Shown piece after piece: positions 9,513 through 19,340 of a stretch of DNA of 64,000 nt. How positions within the stretch are numbered: position 1 is the first letter of the stretch; the number at the start of each line of letters is the position of its first letter. The notes beneath the pieces were generated by a model that worked only from the letters and a program-made list of their open reading frames with translations, did no database searches and was not told the origin of the DNA. The translations under genes and the position numbers were made by a program. Source of the DNA: Carposina sasakii (lineage: Eukaryota > Arthropoda > Insecta > Lepidoptera > Carposinidae); assembly GCA_014607495.2 (NCBI GenBank), contig CP053156.1, positions 9,734,001 to 9,798,000 of the forward strand, written 5' to 3'.

Positions 9513-9530
9513 TGGTCCTTCAAACCTGGA
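9513..9530 (+). promoter_or_regulatory. Candidate primer-binding site
   Basis: TGGTCCTTCAAACCTGGA begins one base after the 5' LTR. TGG complements a tRNA CCA end, as in most LTR elements. The matching tRNA was not assigned. Confidence 0.45.
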
Positions 9531-10114
9531 ATTAAGAAAAATTTCAAGGTGCATGCAAAGAAGAGGGATTCTTGGAAGCAAATCCAGCTCCACATAAACC
9601 GCAAGTATACGCCATTTTGCATTTTGGGTATTCGGCCGACGCGGACACGACGAGTACCGGACACACGCTCTCATTGGCTGTGTTCTCGGTGCCATTCGCA
9701 GTCGGTTCTCGTATCACCTCTCAGTGTTTCCTGCGCAATTTCATTTCGTGTCTTTGTCGCGACGCGGGCAGCCCTCAAGAGAGAACGAGCAAACACCATT
9801 TCATATAGCAAATTTAGCGTACAAGAGCATAACGCGAAAAACAAAGAAAGTAAACGCAAACACCCCCGTGTGCGAGCGAGGTAGCTGCAAAAATTTGATC
9901 GAGCCAACCAGCGGCGCCAATCGACCGAATTCGAAGATCCTTTACCGAACGCGGACACGAAGATCGCCGAACGAACCGAACAGGAAGGGCAAGCAAACGC
10001 GCCACGCGGCACCGGCACTTGGCAACAGCGTCCATCTTGTATTCTATAATTCTTATGTTTGTAAAAGTTAAATACATATTGTTAAATACATAGTGGTTGG
10101 TGAACTAAGTCGCA
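9531..10114 (+). promoter_or_regulatory. BEL/Pao leader, GC-richer 5' untranslated region
   Basis: About 580 bases separate the primer-binding site from the first gag ATG. Positions 9620..10030 are clearly richer in G and C (many CG and CGCG words) than the AT-rich coding region. Overlapping frames on both strands (9549..9884, 9671..10018, 9724..10071, 9814..10077) are an effect of that composition, with no retroelement motif. It may hold packaging or translation-control structures, or a captured sequence. Confidence 0.6.
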
Positions 10115-12076
10115 ATGTCGGAAGCAAAGTCTGCAGATGTTAGAAAATTAATTGCGAGCCGTGGCTATGTAAAAGCCACGCTCACACGGTTAACGAAATA
10201 TGCAAGCTGTGATCTCACTCCATATTCCGTAGAATATTTAGTTAATAGAAAAGACAGATTGGTAAATGCCTTCCGGGAATACGAAGAATTATGCAAAGAA
10301 ATTATATTCCTGGATCCACTAGACCAGGAAGATGTAGACATGGTTGAGCAGAATTTTCTTAACATCAGTACTGCACTAGACAAGGCACTTCATTTAGTAA
10401 AGAAACCCTCCGACCCTGCACCTAGTCAACCAACTACTGCAAAAATGAATTTACCGGCCATCACAATAAAAATCTTTGATGGTAAGTGTTCAGAATACAT
10501 ACCTTTCATTAGCCTTTTCACGTCTCTTATAAATAACGACAAAAATCTAGATAATTTACAAAAGTTATATTATTTACGCTCCTTCTTGAAGGATGAGCCA
10601 TTCAATTTAATAAAAAATCTGCCAATGACAAATGAAAGCTACACTTTAGCAATGAAATTATTGAGTGAAAGATATCATAATAAGTATAGAATAACGTCAG
10701 ATCTCATATGCGGGATTCTAGATTTAAAACCTTTATACAAATCAACTGCTCATAATCTCAGAGAATTTATATCATATGTTAAGCAATCATTAGCGGCAAT
10801 AGAGTGTCAAGAGCCAAATTCCAAACACTGGGACGCAATATTACTTTGTATTTTATCTCGAAAACTAGATTCATACACATCGCGGTCGTACCAGCTGGAG
10901 CGAGATGCAAACTCTCCACCTTCTCTAGAGGAGTTCCTCAAGTTCCTCGAGAAGCGTGCATTGGCAATGGAGAATGCTGACCAGGGTCAGCCAAGCCAAG
11001 GACATCACTCTAAAATAGCAGCCCATGTCACAGCTGGACCAGCATGCAGTTATTGTAAGTATAAAGATCATAAGCTATTTATATGCAAAAAATTTCAGTT
11101 GTTACCAGCAAAGAAAAGACAGGATTTTGTAAACAACAATAAGTTATGTAATATCTGTCTTGGTGCACATTCTGGTAAATGCAGATTTCATTTTAGGTGT
11201 ACGAAGTGCAAAGGCAAGCATAACACTTTGATATATTGTGATGCATCTGAGGAGACACCACCTGTTACATTGACAGGCAATACTAATAATAATAATGTGC
11301 TTCTCCCCACAGCCAGACTTAAGGTCATAGGTAAGGATGGTACTGAATTTCATATAAAGGCATTAATGGATAGTGGCTCACAATTATCTTTCATAACCTC
11401 AAAGGTTGTGCAATTATTAGGTATGAAACCTAACAAAAATGACACGAGCATCATTGGCATAACCAATGCAAAAAAGAATATAAAATATTGTATTCCATTA
11501 GATATTTACTCATTAAAAACTCCATTTAAAACAAAGGTAACTTGCCATGTTGTGGAACAAATTACATGTCAACTACCACAGCAGAAGATTAACATTTCAA
11601 CGGTGAAAATACCTTCCAACATTATGCTGGCCGATGAACAATTTAATATACCGAGTGAAATCCACATGTTAATTGGATCTGATGTGTTTTTTCAGACACT
11701 GCTGTTGAACCAGGAGCCTATGCGGTTGGACCTAGCAGCAACGGAGCCAGCAACCAAGCAAGTGAGCCATAAGTCAAGGCATAATCTACATGTAATAAAC
11801 ACACATTTTGGACACATCATAGGAGGTAACTTACCACAACATTTATCTCGGCAAAGCTGCAATAAAGTAGTATTAAAGTGTCAATCAGGTCTTAATGAAA
11901 CACTTGCCCAATTTTGGAGTAATGAAAAGGTTCCTGAAATGTTAAATGAAAAAACCTCAGAACAGGAACTATGTGAACAGATTTTTCAAAACACTGTCAA
12001 ATTAAACAACAAACAATTTGAAGTGACATTGCCTTTAAAATTTCCCCTATCAGAAGTTAATGATATTTTGGGTTAA
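10115..12076 (+). CDS. gag-pro: BEL/Pao gag and aspartic protease
   Basis: The 653-residue frame starts at the first ATG after the leader. Residues about 110..260, from LPAITIKIFDGK, match the DUF1759-type gag region. Three zinc knuckles follow: C311-X2-C-X4-H-X4-C (CSYCKYKDHKLFIC), then CNICLGAHSGKC and CTKCKGKHNTLIYC. A retropepsin-like protease (DUF1758 type) has its active site MDSGS at D419. Gag forms the particle and binds RNA, and the protease cuts the polyprotein. The frame ends at a TAA (12074..12076) right after the string NDILG. The same frame is open directly beyond the stop and continues into reverse transcriptase, so this stop is a lesion or a readthrough site rather than the natural end. 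Confidence 0.92.
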   Translation: MSEAKSADVRKLIASRGYVKATLTRLTKYASCDLTPYSVEYLVNRKDRLVNAFREYEELCKEIIFLDPLDQEDVDMVEQNFLNISTALDKALHLVKKPSDPAPSQPTTAKMNLPAITIKIFDGKCSEYIPFISLFTSLINNDKNLDNLQKLYYLRSFLKDEPFNLIKNLPMTNESYTLAMKLLSERYHNKYRITSDLICGILDLKPLYKSTAHNLREFISYVKQSLAAIECQEPNSKHWDAILLCILSRKLDSYTSRSYQLERDANSPPSLEEFLKFLEKRALAMENADQGQPSQGHHSKIAAHVTAGPACSYCKYKDHKLFICKKFQLLPAKKRQDFVNNNKLCNICLGAHSGKCRFHFRCTKCKGKHNTLIYCDASEETPPVTLTGNTNNNNVLLPTARLKVIGKDGTEFHIKALMDSGSQLSFITSKVVQLLGMKPNKNDTSIIGITNAKKNIKYCIPLDIYSLKTPFKTKVTCHVVEQITCQLPQQKINISTVKIPSNIMLADEQFNIPSEIHMLIGSDVFFQTLLLNQEPMRLDLAATEPATKQVSHKSRHNLHVINTHFGHIIGGNLPQHLSRQSCNKVVLKCQSGLNETLAQFWSNEKVPEMLNEKTSEQELCEQIFQNTVKLNNKQFEVTLPLKFPLSEVNDILG

Positions 12077-15034
12077 TCATTTTATTTTGCACTTAAGAGA
12101 TTTTTAAATTTAGAAAAGAAATTGCATCAAAATGCCAATTTATTTATGCAATATCAGACATTCATACATAATTTTTTATCACTCAATCATGGTCATTATG
12201 TTGACATTGAGTCGTATGAAGCTAGCAAGGAAGCAGTTTACTTCCTCCCACATCATGCTGTAATAAATGAAAATAGTACTACAACTAAACTCCGTACTGT
12301 CTTTGATGGTTCTATGAAAACTAACAAAAAAGTTTCACTAAATGACATACAACTAAATGGGCCAGTGGTTCAGAAAGAACTATTCGACATCATTCTATTA
12401 TTTCGTTTAGAAAAATATACATTTACTGCAGATATAAAGCATATGTTTCGCAATATTAGAGTACATCCATCTTATACTTCCCTTCAAAATATCCTATGGA
12501 GGGACAACCCTAATGATCCAATAAGGTGTATAAGGCTAGACACCGTCACATACGGTTTAAAGACCTCCAGTTTTTTAGCGACACGTTGCTTATATGAACT
12601 AGCAAATAAGTTTGAAAATTTATATCCATTAGCATCAACCATTATAAAAAATAATATATATGTTGATGATGTTATTTATTCTAATGATGACCTGAATATA
12701 ACTCTCGAGGCGAAAAAGCAGTTGCATAATTTACTCAACTTAGGTAGTTTTCATACTCACAAATGGGCTTCAAATCAAGATATTATTTTGTCCGATATAC
12801 CAGCTCAAGATAGGTACTTTGGTAATCTTGATTTGCAAAAAGAGAATTGTAATATGAAAGCTCTAGGTATGCAAATCGATATCAGAGGAAATCAGTTTAT
12901 CATTTCATCTCCAGACCTATTCAATACAGCAGTAATTACTAAGCGAAGCATTCTTAGCTACATAGGTAAAATATATGACCCAATGGGTTTTATAGGTCCC
13001 ATAGTTGTCACTGCGAAAGCTATTATGCAAAGGCTATGGCTTTCTAATTTAGATTGGAATGATTCTATTCCTTCCATTATTGAAAAGGAATGGCTTACTT
13101 TTACAGCTGATTTGGCTGCAATGAAACCCATTTTATTGAATAGAAATATAGGTTTCTCAGATTCACATATGGTTGACCTGGTTGGATTTGCGGATGCTTC
13201 CAGTACGACTGCCTATGGTTGCTGCCTATACCTGCGACTTACCGACATCTCAGGTAACACCAATACACATTTACTCTGTTCCAAGTCTAGAATTAATCCT
13301 GTGCAAAAGAAGGGCATGACAGTGCCTAGGCTTGAGCTAAATGCAGCACTTTTACTTTCTAAGCTCGCCATTAAGACATATAATACACTAAAACTAAAAC
13401 TTAACATGAATAATGTTTATATGTTCAGCGACTCACAAATTGTTCTTGCATGGCTAAAGACTGAAATAACTAAACTTCAAGCATATGTAGGGAACAGAGT
13501 GAATGTTATTGTGCACAACGCATTGGGATGGCAGTGGCTATATGTTAATACACAGGATAACCCTGCTGATCTGATAAGCAGAGGAGTCTCACCAAGCGAA
13601 CTGCACAGCAACAGTCTCTGGTGGCAGGGCCCACAGTTTTTAAAAAACAGTATGTATAATTTTGCTACTTCAAAATCGAATATACAACTTGATCTTCCAG
13701 AACTTAGACCCTGTTTAGCATTCTCCAGCAGTGTTGTATCTCGGTGTTTGGATCCACTGGAATATGTATTCCAGCGCTTATTTCAATATTCAGACATCAA
13801 TAAAATTGTTAGGTTGTTGGCTTATATACTCAGGTTTCTTAATAATATAAATAAAACAAAAGTAAAAATTAATTCTTGTTACCTACTAAGCTCAGAGTTG
13901 ACGCAATCACTAATGTTAATTATTAAGTATGAGCAAGGCAATTATTTTAAAACTGATATAGAAGCTTTAAGTAATAAGAAAATTATCAAAGGTAATTTGT
14001 CTAACCTGCATCCTTTTCTCGATGAGACAGGCTTGTTACGAGTCGGTGGTAGGCTTCATCATGCTAGCATAGCTTTCAACCAAAAGCATCCTGTTATTTT
14101 GCCTAAAGATTCCTTTATTACTAAGCTAATTATTAGAAGTGAGCACGAAAAGCTATTGCATGCTGGGCCAAAACTAGTACTCTCAAACTTAAATCAAAGA
14201 TTTTGGATTGTAAATGGTTTATTACAAGTAAAAAAAATTACTCATAAATGTGTAACTTGTTTCAGGCAAAAGGCTAAAGTAGCAACACAAATAATTGGGT
14301 CATTACCTCCAAGTCGAGTACTGGCTACTAGTCGACCTTTTGAAAAAATCGGAGTGGATTTCGCTGGGCCAATTAACGTTAAGCTATCACGTGTTAGAAG
14401 ATCCATTATTGGCAAAGGTTACATTTGCGTTTTTATTTGCTTTACCACCAAGGCAGTTCACTTGGAACTAGCCTCAGACTTAACTACAGAGACCTTTCTG
14501 GCATGCTTTAGACGATTAATATCACGAAGAGGGCTGCCCACTGAAATTCACTGTGATAATGCAAGTACTTTTAAATGTGCTAAAAGTCAACTAGTTGAGC
14601 TATATTCACTTCAGTCATCCCAGACCCACCGGGCCCAAGTTCATAGATTTGCAGCTCAAAAAGGTATAACCTTTCATTTCATACCTGCTTATTCACCTAA
14701 CTTTGGTGGACTCTGGGAGGCAGCAGTGAAGAGTACTAAATACCATTTAAAAAGAGTATTACAAAAAACTGTGTTAACATATGAACAACTTAATACTGTA
14801 CTTACCGAAATTGAAGCAATACTTAACTCTAGACCATTATTACCATTGTCATGTGATCCAAATGATTATTGTTATTTGACACCTGGTCATTTTATTATAG
14901 GTAGCTCTCTTACTATGTACCCAGAAAATAATTTATGTGATGTACCAGAAAATAGACTTAAGTTTTGGCAGTTATGTACACGTTTGAAACAAGCCTTCTG
15001 GAAACTTTGGCATAAGTATTATTTAAATAAATAA
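12077..15034 (+). CDS. pol: BEL/Pao pol: reverse transcriptase, RNase H, integrase (broken)
   Basis: This is the same frame as gag; there is no ATG near the start, so normal expression would be by fusion to gag. Residues are numbered from codon 12122. Reverse transcriptase has TADIKHMF and the YVDD active site at 180..183. RNase H acidic residues are visible at D358 (FADAS), E405 (RLELNAA), D437 (SDSQ) and D483 (NPADLISRG). The integrase has an HHCC finger (H675, H680, C710, C713) and catalytic D746 (GVDFAGP), D812 (HCDNAS) and E866 (GGLWEAAVK). It copies element RNA into DNA and inserts it. All catalytic residues are present. The frame stops at 15032..15034 in an A/T-rich run, before the C-terminal domain. 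Confidence 0.92.
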   Translation, partial: SFYFALKRFLNLEKKLHQNANLFMQYQTFIHNFLSLNHGHYVDIESYEASKEAVYFLPHHAVINENSTTTKLRTVFDGSMKTNKKVSLNDIQLNGPVVQKELFDIILLFRLEKYTFTADIKHMFRNIRVHPSYTSLQNILWRDNPNDPIRCIRLDTVTYGLKTSSFLATRCLYELANKFENLYPLASTIIKNNIYVDDVIYSNDDLNITLEAKKQLHNLLNLGSFHTHKWASNQDIILSDIPAQDRYFGNLDLQKENCNMKALGMQIDIRGNQFIISSPDLFNTAVITKRSILSYIGKIYDPMGFIGPIVVTAKAIMQRLWLSNLDWNDSIPSIIEKEWLTFTADLAAMKPILLNRNIGFSDSHMVDLVGFADASSTTAYGCCLYLRLTDISGNTNTHLLCSKSRINPVQKKGMTVPRLELNAALLLSKLAIKTYNTLKLKLNMNNVYMFSDSQIVLAWLKTEITKLQAYVGNRVNVIVHNALGWQWLYVNTQDNPADLISRGVSPSELHSNSLWWQGPQFLKNSMYNFATSKSNIQLDLPELRPCLAFSSSVVSRCLDPLEYVFQRLFQYSDINKIVRLLAYILRFLNNINKTKVKINSCYLLSSELTQSLMLIIKYEQGNYFKTDIEALSNKKIIKGNLSNLHPFLDETGLLRVGGRLHHASIAFNQKHPVILPKDSFITKLIIRSEHEKLLHAGPKLVLSNLNQRFWIVNGLLQVKKITHKCVTCFRQKAKVATQIIGSLPPSRVLATSRPFEKIGVDFAGPINVKLSRVRRSIIGKGYICVFICFTTKAVHLELASDLTTETFLACFRRLISRRGLPTEIHCDNASTFKCAKSQLVELYSLQSSQTHRAQVHRFAAQKGITFHFIPAYSPNFGGLWEAAVKSTKYHLKRVLQKTVLTYEQLNTVLTEIEAILNSRPLLPLSCDPNDYCYLTPGHFIIGSSLTMYPENNLCDVPENRLKFWQLCTRLKQAFWKLWHKYYLNK

Positions 15035-15052
15035 AATAAATAAATAAAAAGA
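15035..15052 (+). repeat. AAAT-type run that breaks the pol frame
   Basis: Around 15020..15051 the sequence is made of AAAT/AAATA units. It carries the pol stop, and the C-terminal domain resumes in the next frame, so slippage in this run is the likely cause of the frame change. Confidence 0.7.
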
Positions 15053-15264
15053 TTGAAAGATGTAATGTTAAATTGGGTGCTTTAGTAATTTTAAGAGAAG
15101 ATAATGTACCGTCTATGTATTGGCCTATGGCACGAATTATAAGATTGTTCTCAGGACACGATGGAAACATAAGGGCAGTGGAGGTCAAAACCTCTAATAA
15201 TAAAACACACATTTGTGCCATACATAAAATATGTATATTACCTATAGAAGATGAAAACTTGTAA
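15040..15264 (+). pseudogene. BEL/Pao pol C-terminal domain (DUF5641-like), out of frame
   Basis: In the frame one base off from pol the sequence reads VKLGALVILREDN, then WPMARIIRLFSGHDG, AVEVKT and a final ICILP. This is the domain that normally follows the integrase core in Bel/Pao proteins (a small barrel with the pattern GxLVxIxxDN...WxxxRI). It has no start codon of its own and is separated from integrase by a stop (15032..15034) and a shift, so it is probably not translated as part of pol in this copy. It ends at a TAA at 15262..15264. Confidence 0.8.
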
Positions 15265-15663
15265 TCTTTTAACAATGTAGGCATTTGTATATTTAAGTAT
15301 ATTTTAGAATTTTCTAAAATTTAAGTTTATTTTAAGTTTCCTAATTTATTCGAATAACACTAGATTAGTTATTTTGATATTGTATAAAACACATAATTTA
15401 ATTCCTACATATGCCGCATTATCAGTCTTTATTGTTTTTTTGCTATTAAATTAATTAGTAAACGAGTATCATGAATATGCCAGACGGCACTAGTTATCTC
15501 ATTGTTAGCCAATCTGTTATTAGTCATTGGTTGTGATTAGTTATAATCTCATTGTTTTTGTTGACCAATCTATTATTGGTTATTAGTTATAATAACAGCG
15601 CCACCTTCCTTTAGTTTATTTACTGTTGAGTTTTTTAACTTTGTTTTCTGTTAAGGCGCAGCA
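15265..15663 (+). other. BEL/Pao 3' untranslated region
   Basis: Non-coding A/T-rich sequence between pol and the 3' LTR. The words CTCATTGTTAGCCAATCTG and ATCTCATTGTTTTTG at 15498 and 15547 belong to a diverged internal direct repeat of about 45 bp (TTAGTCATTGGTTGTGATTAG against TTGGTTATTAGTTATAATAA). No strong polypurine tract precedes the LTR; the nearest candidate is GTTAAGGCGCAGCA. Confidence 0.6.
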
Positions 15664-15851
15664 TGTTGCAATTAATGTTGGCAACATTAACATATTGTAG
15701 GGATATTTGTAATTATTTGTGGCAACACTCTCTCTCTCTCGGTTCCATGTGAAGCGCAATAAACTCTCTCAAGATTTCTCCTAGTCTTCTCATTTTATCT
15801 GCACCAAGAACCATCCAGCGACCTACCAAAAACCTACAGTCCACCCAAACA
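15664..15851 (+). repeat. 3' LTR of the BEL/Pao element
   Basis: Identical over all 188 bases to the 5' LTR. AATAAA at 15758..15763 would end the element's RNA. Confidence 0.95.
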
Positions 15852-15856
15852 GTACC
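15852..15856. repeat. 5-bp target-site duplication of the BEL/Pao element, right
   Basis: GTACC, matching 9319..9323. Confidence 0.9.
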
Positions 15857-16032
15857 CGTAACTGAAATGCATACACAACACAGCTTTATAAGAAAATCAA
15901 ATAGTTTTATTGCGTACTAAGTGTAACAGTTTTAGATATGATACAGAATATAAGAGCAAACAAAAATCAGTTCCAGAAAAATCACAACTGCGTAACCTAA
16001 CATAGTGGTACTTATTTCACGATGGTTGTTCA

Positions 16033-16074
16033 GTATTGCAGTGTTTGTCTGGCTGTCGATTACACCCTGTATTA
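16033..16074. repeat. Lone end of the TA-flanked element family
   Basis: CAGTGTTTGTCTGGCTGTCG and ATTACACCCTG followed by TA resemble the right end of 3706..4174 (TTTGCCTGGCTGTCACAC). The rest of a copy is not clear. A short stretch before the BEL/Pao element (9252..9300, ATCTAAAAACAGCAATGT) resembles its interior, so the retrotransposon may sit inside this copy, but the match is weak. Confidence 0.35.
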
Positions 16075-17072
16075 GCGGTCGCGTAACATCTTTGTATGCT
16101 GCATGGGTAAACTAACACAATCAAGCACTGCAAACCAGCCTTATCGCTGTGCATAGCGCGCTCATAGTTTGCCGAGGCGCGGTACATTTCCGGCCTAACC
16201 GGCGTCGCTGTACATTGCTGCGAAACAAAATTGTGTTCATAGTTGATCGTGGAGGTATGAGGTGTGAATACTTCCTTATTTTGTTGACTGTTCACGTAGA
16301 ATAGTTTAACGGCGTCCTTTGTAAAATAAACAGTGTTCTTATGTTGAAATACTGTTATTAGGCAGGCTCGGAACAGTAATTGATTATAAATAATTGAATG
16401 ATTTGTACCGATAGATAATTACTTGTTTGGGATTCGGCCTAACCCCCTTTAATTTTTTGACCTACATAGTAATAAACATCAGATTTATTTATGTTACATA
16501 CTTATACACACGGCTGTGTTCTCGAAATGGGGAGCCAAACTGCAGGACCATAAAAGAGATCCCACAGTCACGTTTAGAATAGATGTGACAGTTGTTAAAT
16601 TAATTCATAATAATTATGGATTTATTTAAAAGTAAACGCACATTATATCGTTTAAAAAACTTTTGAAATTTTTAGACCAAAATAGACAGGTAGTCACTAA
16701 AAATTGTACTGTCAAATGTCACCTTAAATGCATTTTTAAACGCGGCTTGGTAATAATGGTAATAATTATGTAATAATCCAAAATACATTATAATTACATA
16801 AATTTCCACAAGCTAGTATTTTTTTTATAAAATTTATACTTGTTAAATAAATAAGTAATACAAAACAAATATTTCACATTTTAGTTACGTTAGATTTTTC
16901 CTTTGTCATCTTTGTTATGTTGCTTTAATAAAAATATTCAAAATGGCCCATGGATATAATTTTATTTTATAAATATTAATATAACATTGTGCAAACCAAC
17001 GTTAAAATATCCGAAATTTATTTGTTATAAGACCTCTAGGGCAAATTGTTTGATCAGTAGGTAAGCATACTG
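16075..17072. other. Non-coding stretch
   Basis: The 92-codon minus-strand frame at 16017..16295 has no motif and overlaps the repeat end. The block around 16660..16770 has weak similarity to the GTGTTATTAC MITE interior (ACTGTCAAATGTCA). Nothing else was recognised. Confidence 0.4.
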
Positions 17073-17074
17073 TC

Positions 17075-17295
17075 GTCTTCAGCCTATTGCAGTCCACTGT
17101 TGGATATAGGCCTCCCCCAGGGCACGCCACATGGCTACTGCCACAGGGGGGTTTTGCCCATAGTCACCGCGCTGGGCAGGCGGGTTGATGACCGCAGTGT
17201 GATTTTTGGACTATGTTGTCAGCACGAGAGGTAGCAGCACCTCTACGCCTACCTCTCGGAAACCCTTTATCGCCTCGTACGATAACCGGCTGTAG
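17075..17295 (-). mobile_element. Retroelement 3' end with LINE-2-type tail, non-coding family
   Basis: The minus strand ends GGGGGAGGCCTATATCCAAC and AGTGGACTGCAATAGGCTG; its body (GGCAAAACCCCCCTGTGGC, ATCACACTGCGGTCATCAAC) matches 4900..5150 and, in plus orientation, 37640..37762. No open frame. It is probably a non-autonomous partner using the LINE-2 tail. Confidence 0.6.
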
Positions 17296-17317
17296 CTGTG
17301 TATATATATTTTGTTTA

Positions 17318-17505
17318 CACTACACAACACATTAACCTAATCCCACACTAAGATCCCTCAGGTCTTGTGTCGTGGATACTAAGTAACGGTATATAAATAC
17401 ATAGATAAGTATAGAAACATCCATGACTCTGAAACAAACATCAATATTCATCATATCAATGTTTGCACCTACCGGGATTCGGGACCAATCGACCGTCAAA
17501 TAACG
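17318..17505 (-). mobile_element. SINE-2 copy
   Basis: On the minus strand a B-box-like GTCCCGAATCCCGG leads into GGTAGGTGCAAACATTGATA, then GAGTCATGGATGTTTC and CACGACACAAGACCTGAGGG with a TGTGGGATTAGG end. The plus-strand copy at 45985..46186 has the same order of words. Confidence 0.65.
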
Positions 17506-17510
17506 GCCGA

Positions 17511-18215
17511 CAAAAATATTGATTAAAATACGTCAAAAATTAGATTGAGCTTAGATGAAATCATAAACACGTCACTGAAATTGAGTGACATTTTGACCGA
17601 GCCTTACTATTGATAAAAAAGGCAAAACCTAAACTGGGAACATAACCGAATATGTACCTATGTATGCATGTTATTCTGCTGATACTCTGATATAAATAAC
17701 CTATTTTTATTATAATTTGAGTTAAAGTTTATAGTTCATAGTATTTATAGTTCATGTTTAAAAAATGGTTTAGTCATAAATGAGGAGTAAGCTATGGCCT
17801 GTTTACAGTTACAATAATAAGTACCGATCGACAAATTGTCTATTGAAGAAACAGCGGCGCTAGTTTCTCCCACTTTATGTCCCGCCTTAACTTATCTACA
17901 TTCCAGCATTTTAGTTCCCATTTCGGTAGTAGCCAACTTATGTTTGTCGAGCTGTATTCTTACGTTATCTAAAATTGAAATCTGCATTATTACCTAATAC
18001 GACCCCATGGGAATAGAAAGAGTTCCGTACAATAAGAAATCTCGGCGAGTTGGAATGCGACTTATGAATTTTGGGTTTCGCTGCATAAAAAGGTTTTAGA
18101 AAATTTACATAATACTTTATCTGTTTTTTTCTGGATTCAAGTGTAATACTGGGCTAGGTTTGATCGGTCCATTCATGAGGCAATTCGAATCTAGGGAGTT
18201 AGGGTTAAATATTTA
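17511..18215. other. Non-coding stretch
   Basis: No supported feature. Confidence 0.45.
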
Positions 18216-18461
18216 ATTGTATCAGGCGTTACTATTCGGAAGTTCAAATTTCCATTAAGGGTTCGCTCACCACCGGGCCCTACACCCTCCGCTGACCCTC
18301 GGATCTGCCGACTCATGTTCACTAACACAAAATACTACAGTCGCAACGAGAAGCCAGATCCAAGTACCTAGCATGCGAATATACATAGCTACTAATCCGA
18401 AAATATCAATTATTAATGTTATTCGACATATGTTTCATCAACACCAGTGGCATCTTCAGGA
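18216..18461. mobile_element. Dispersed repeat (GGCGTTAC family), copy 2
   Basis: Starts ATTGTATCAGGCGTTACTAT, then CTCACCACCGGGCCCTACAC, CTGACCCTCGGATCTG, and ends CATATGTTTCATCAACACCA with GTGGCATCTTCAGGA. It is collinear with 6713..6967. A short GGGTTATTATG-type sequence and a small hairpin (ACCCTATGATAGGGT) follow. Confidence 0.65.
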
Positions 18462-19002
18462 TTTAAATTAGTTCATAATAACCCTATGATAGGGTTTTTT
18501 ACTATGGTTTATTTATTAATAAACTGAAAGATAATAATTTCACTTCAATTTGAACTTATAATTTGCACGCCTCCTTCTAGTTTAGAATATTAAAATTATA
18601 TTATACTTCTTACAAAAATATCACATTTTTTAAAATAAAAAAAAGTAATCGTAAACATATTTTATTGAAAAATTAACGTTTTAACGTGGTATATATTTAA
18701 CATCACGAAAGTACTGCTCCAATCCTATCTGTTACTATGCAGTACCCTAAAGTGGCTGCAAACAATTCCTAATAGCTATTTAACCTAGTTGAACGCTCGG
18801 TACTATTGTTTTAAATTCTATTAAAACTAATGTTCTTTGTTATTTTATAATTCCTTCCTATTCTGGATTACAGTGTACACCCGAGAATAGTTAAAATTAA
18901 AATGTTTTATACAGTAAGAAAATTTGTGGTTATTTTGATAAAAGATGAAAAGAGAATATTTTTAGCTCATAGTGTAAGAGGATATTATAAATGCGAAAGT
19001 AA
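18462..19002. other. AT-rich non-coding stretch
   Basis: No supported feature beyond the small hairpin just after the repeat. Confidence 0.45.
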
Positions 19003-19340
19003 GCGGTGATAGCCCTGTGGTTAAGACGTGCACCTTCCAAGCGGGAGGCGTAAGTTCGATCCCAGTCACGGGCCTGTACCAATGAATTTATTTCATGTAC
19101 AGATTTTAATGTTGCAAAATTGTCAATTAGCTCGTGCCTCGGAAAGCACGTAAAACCGTTGGCCTTGCGCCTGATCTCTCTCCGGTCGTGTCGGCTTTCC
19201 GTCCCGTCGGACTATGAGAGTGAGGAAGTAGATAGTGCATCTGTGTTTACGCACACACTTATGCACTATAATGTCTCTTGCGTACCTGGCCAATTTCCGT
19301 AGAGATTGGTCGCCTTGGCCGAAAATACGGTCGGAGATCA
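19003..19340 (+). mobile_element. tRNA-derived SINE (family SINE-1), full copy
   Basis: Head GCGGTGATAGCCCTGTGG with TTAAGACG (A-box region) and a B box AGTTCGATCCC at 19053..19063. The body is the reverse complement of 907..1251, including GCACGTAAAACCGTTGG and CTCTCTCCGGTCGTGTCGGC. Target duplications were not found. Frames on both strands (19120..19302, 19123..19425) are spurious. Confidence 0.85.

Larger units (their letters stand above)
9324..15851 (+). mobile_element. BEL/Pao LTR retrotransposon, near full length
   Basis: A 6528-bp element bounded by identical 188-bp LTRs and a 5-bp duplication. It encodes, in order, a gag with a DUF1759-like region and zinc knuckles, an aspartic protease, reverse transcriptase with a YVDD box, RNase H, an HHCC and DDE integrase and a C-terminal DUF5641-like domain. 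That order, and the fusion of gag and pol in one frame, is the Bel/Pao pattern. The family copies itself through an RNA intermediate in a virus-like particle. The copy is recent by its LTRs but carries a stop at 12074..12076 and a stop plus frame change near 15032..15051, so by itself it probably does not make a full polyprotein. No envelope gene is present. Confidence 0.95.

Noticed and set aside
9671..10018. Open frames on both strands in the BEL/Pao leader (9549..10077)
   Set aside because: They overlap each other on opposite strands, lie in a GC-rich untranslated leader and show no retroelement or host domain.
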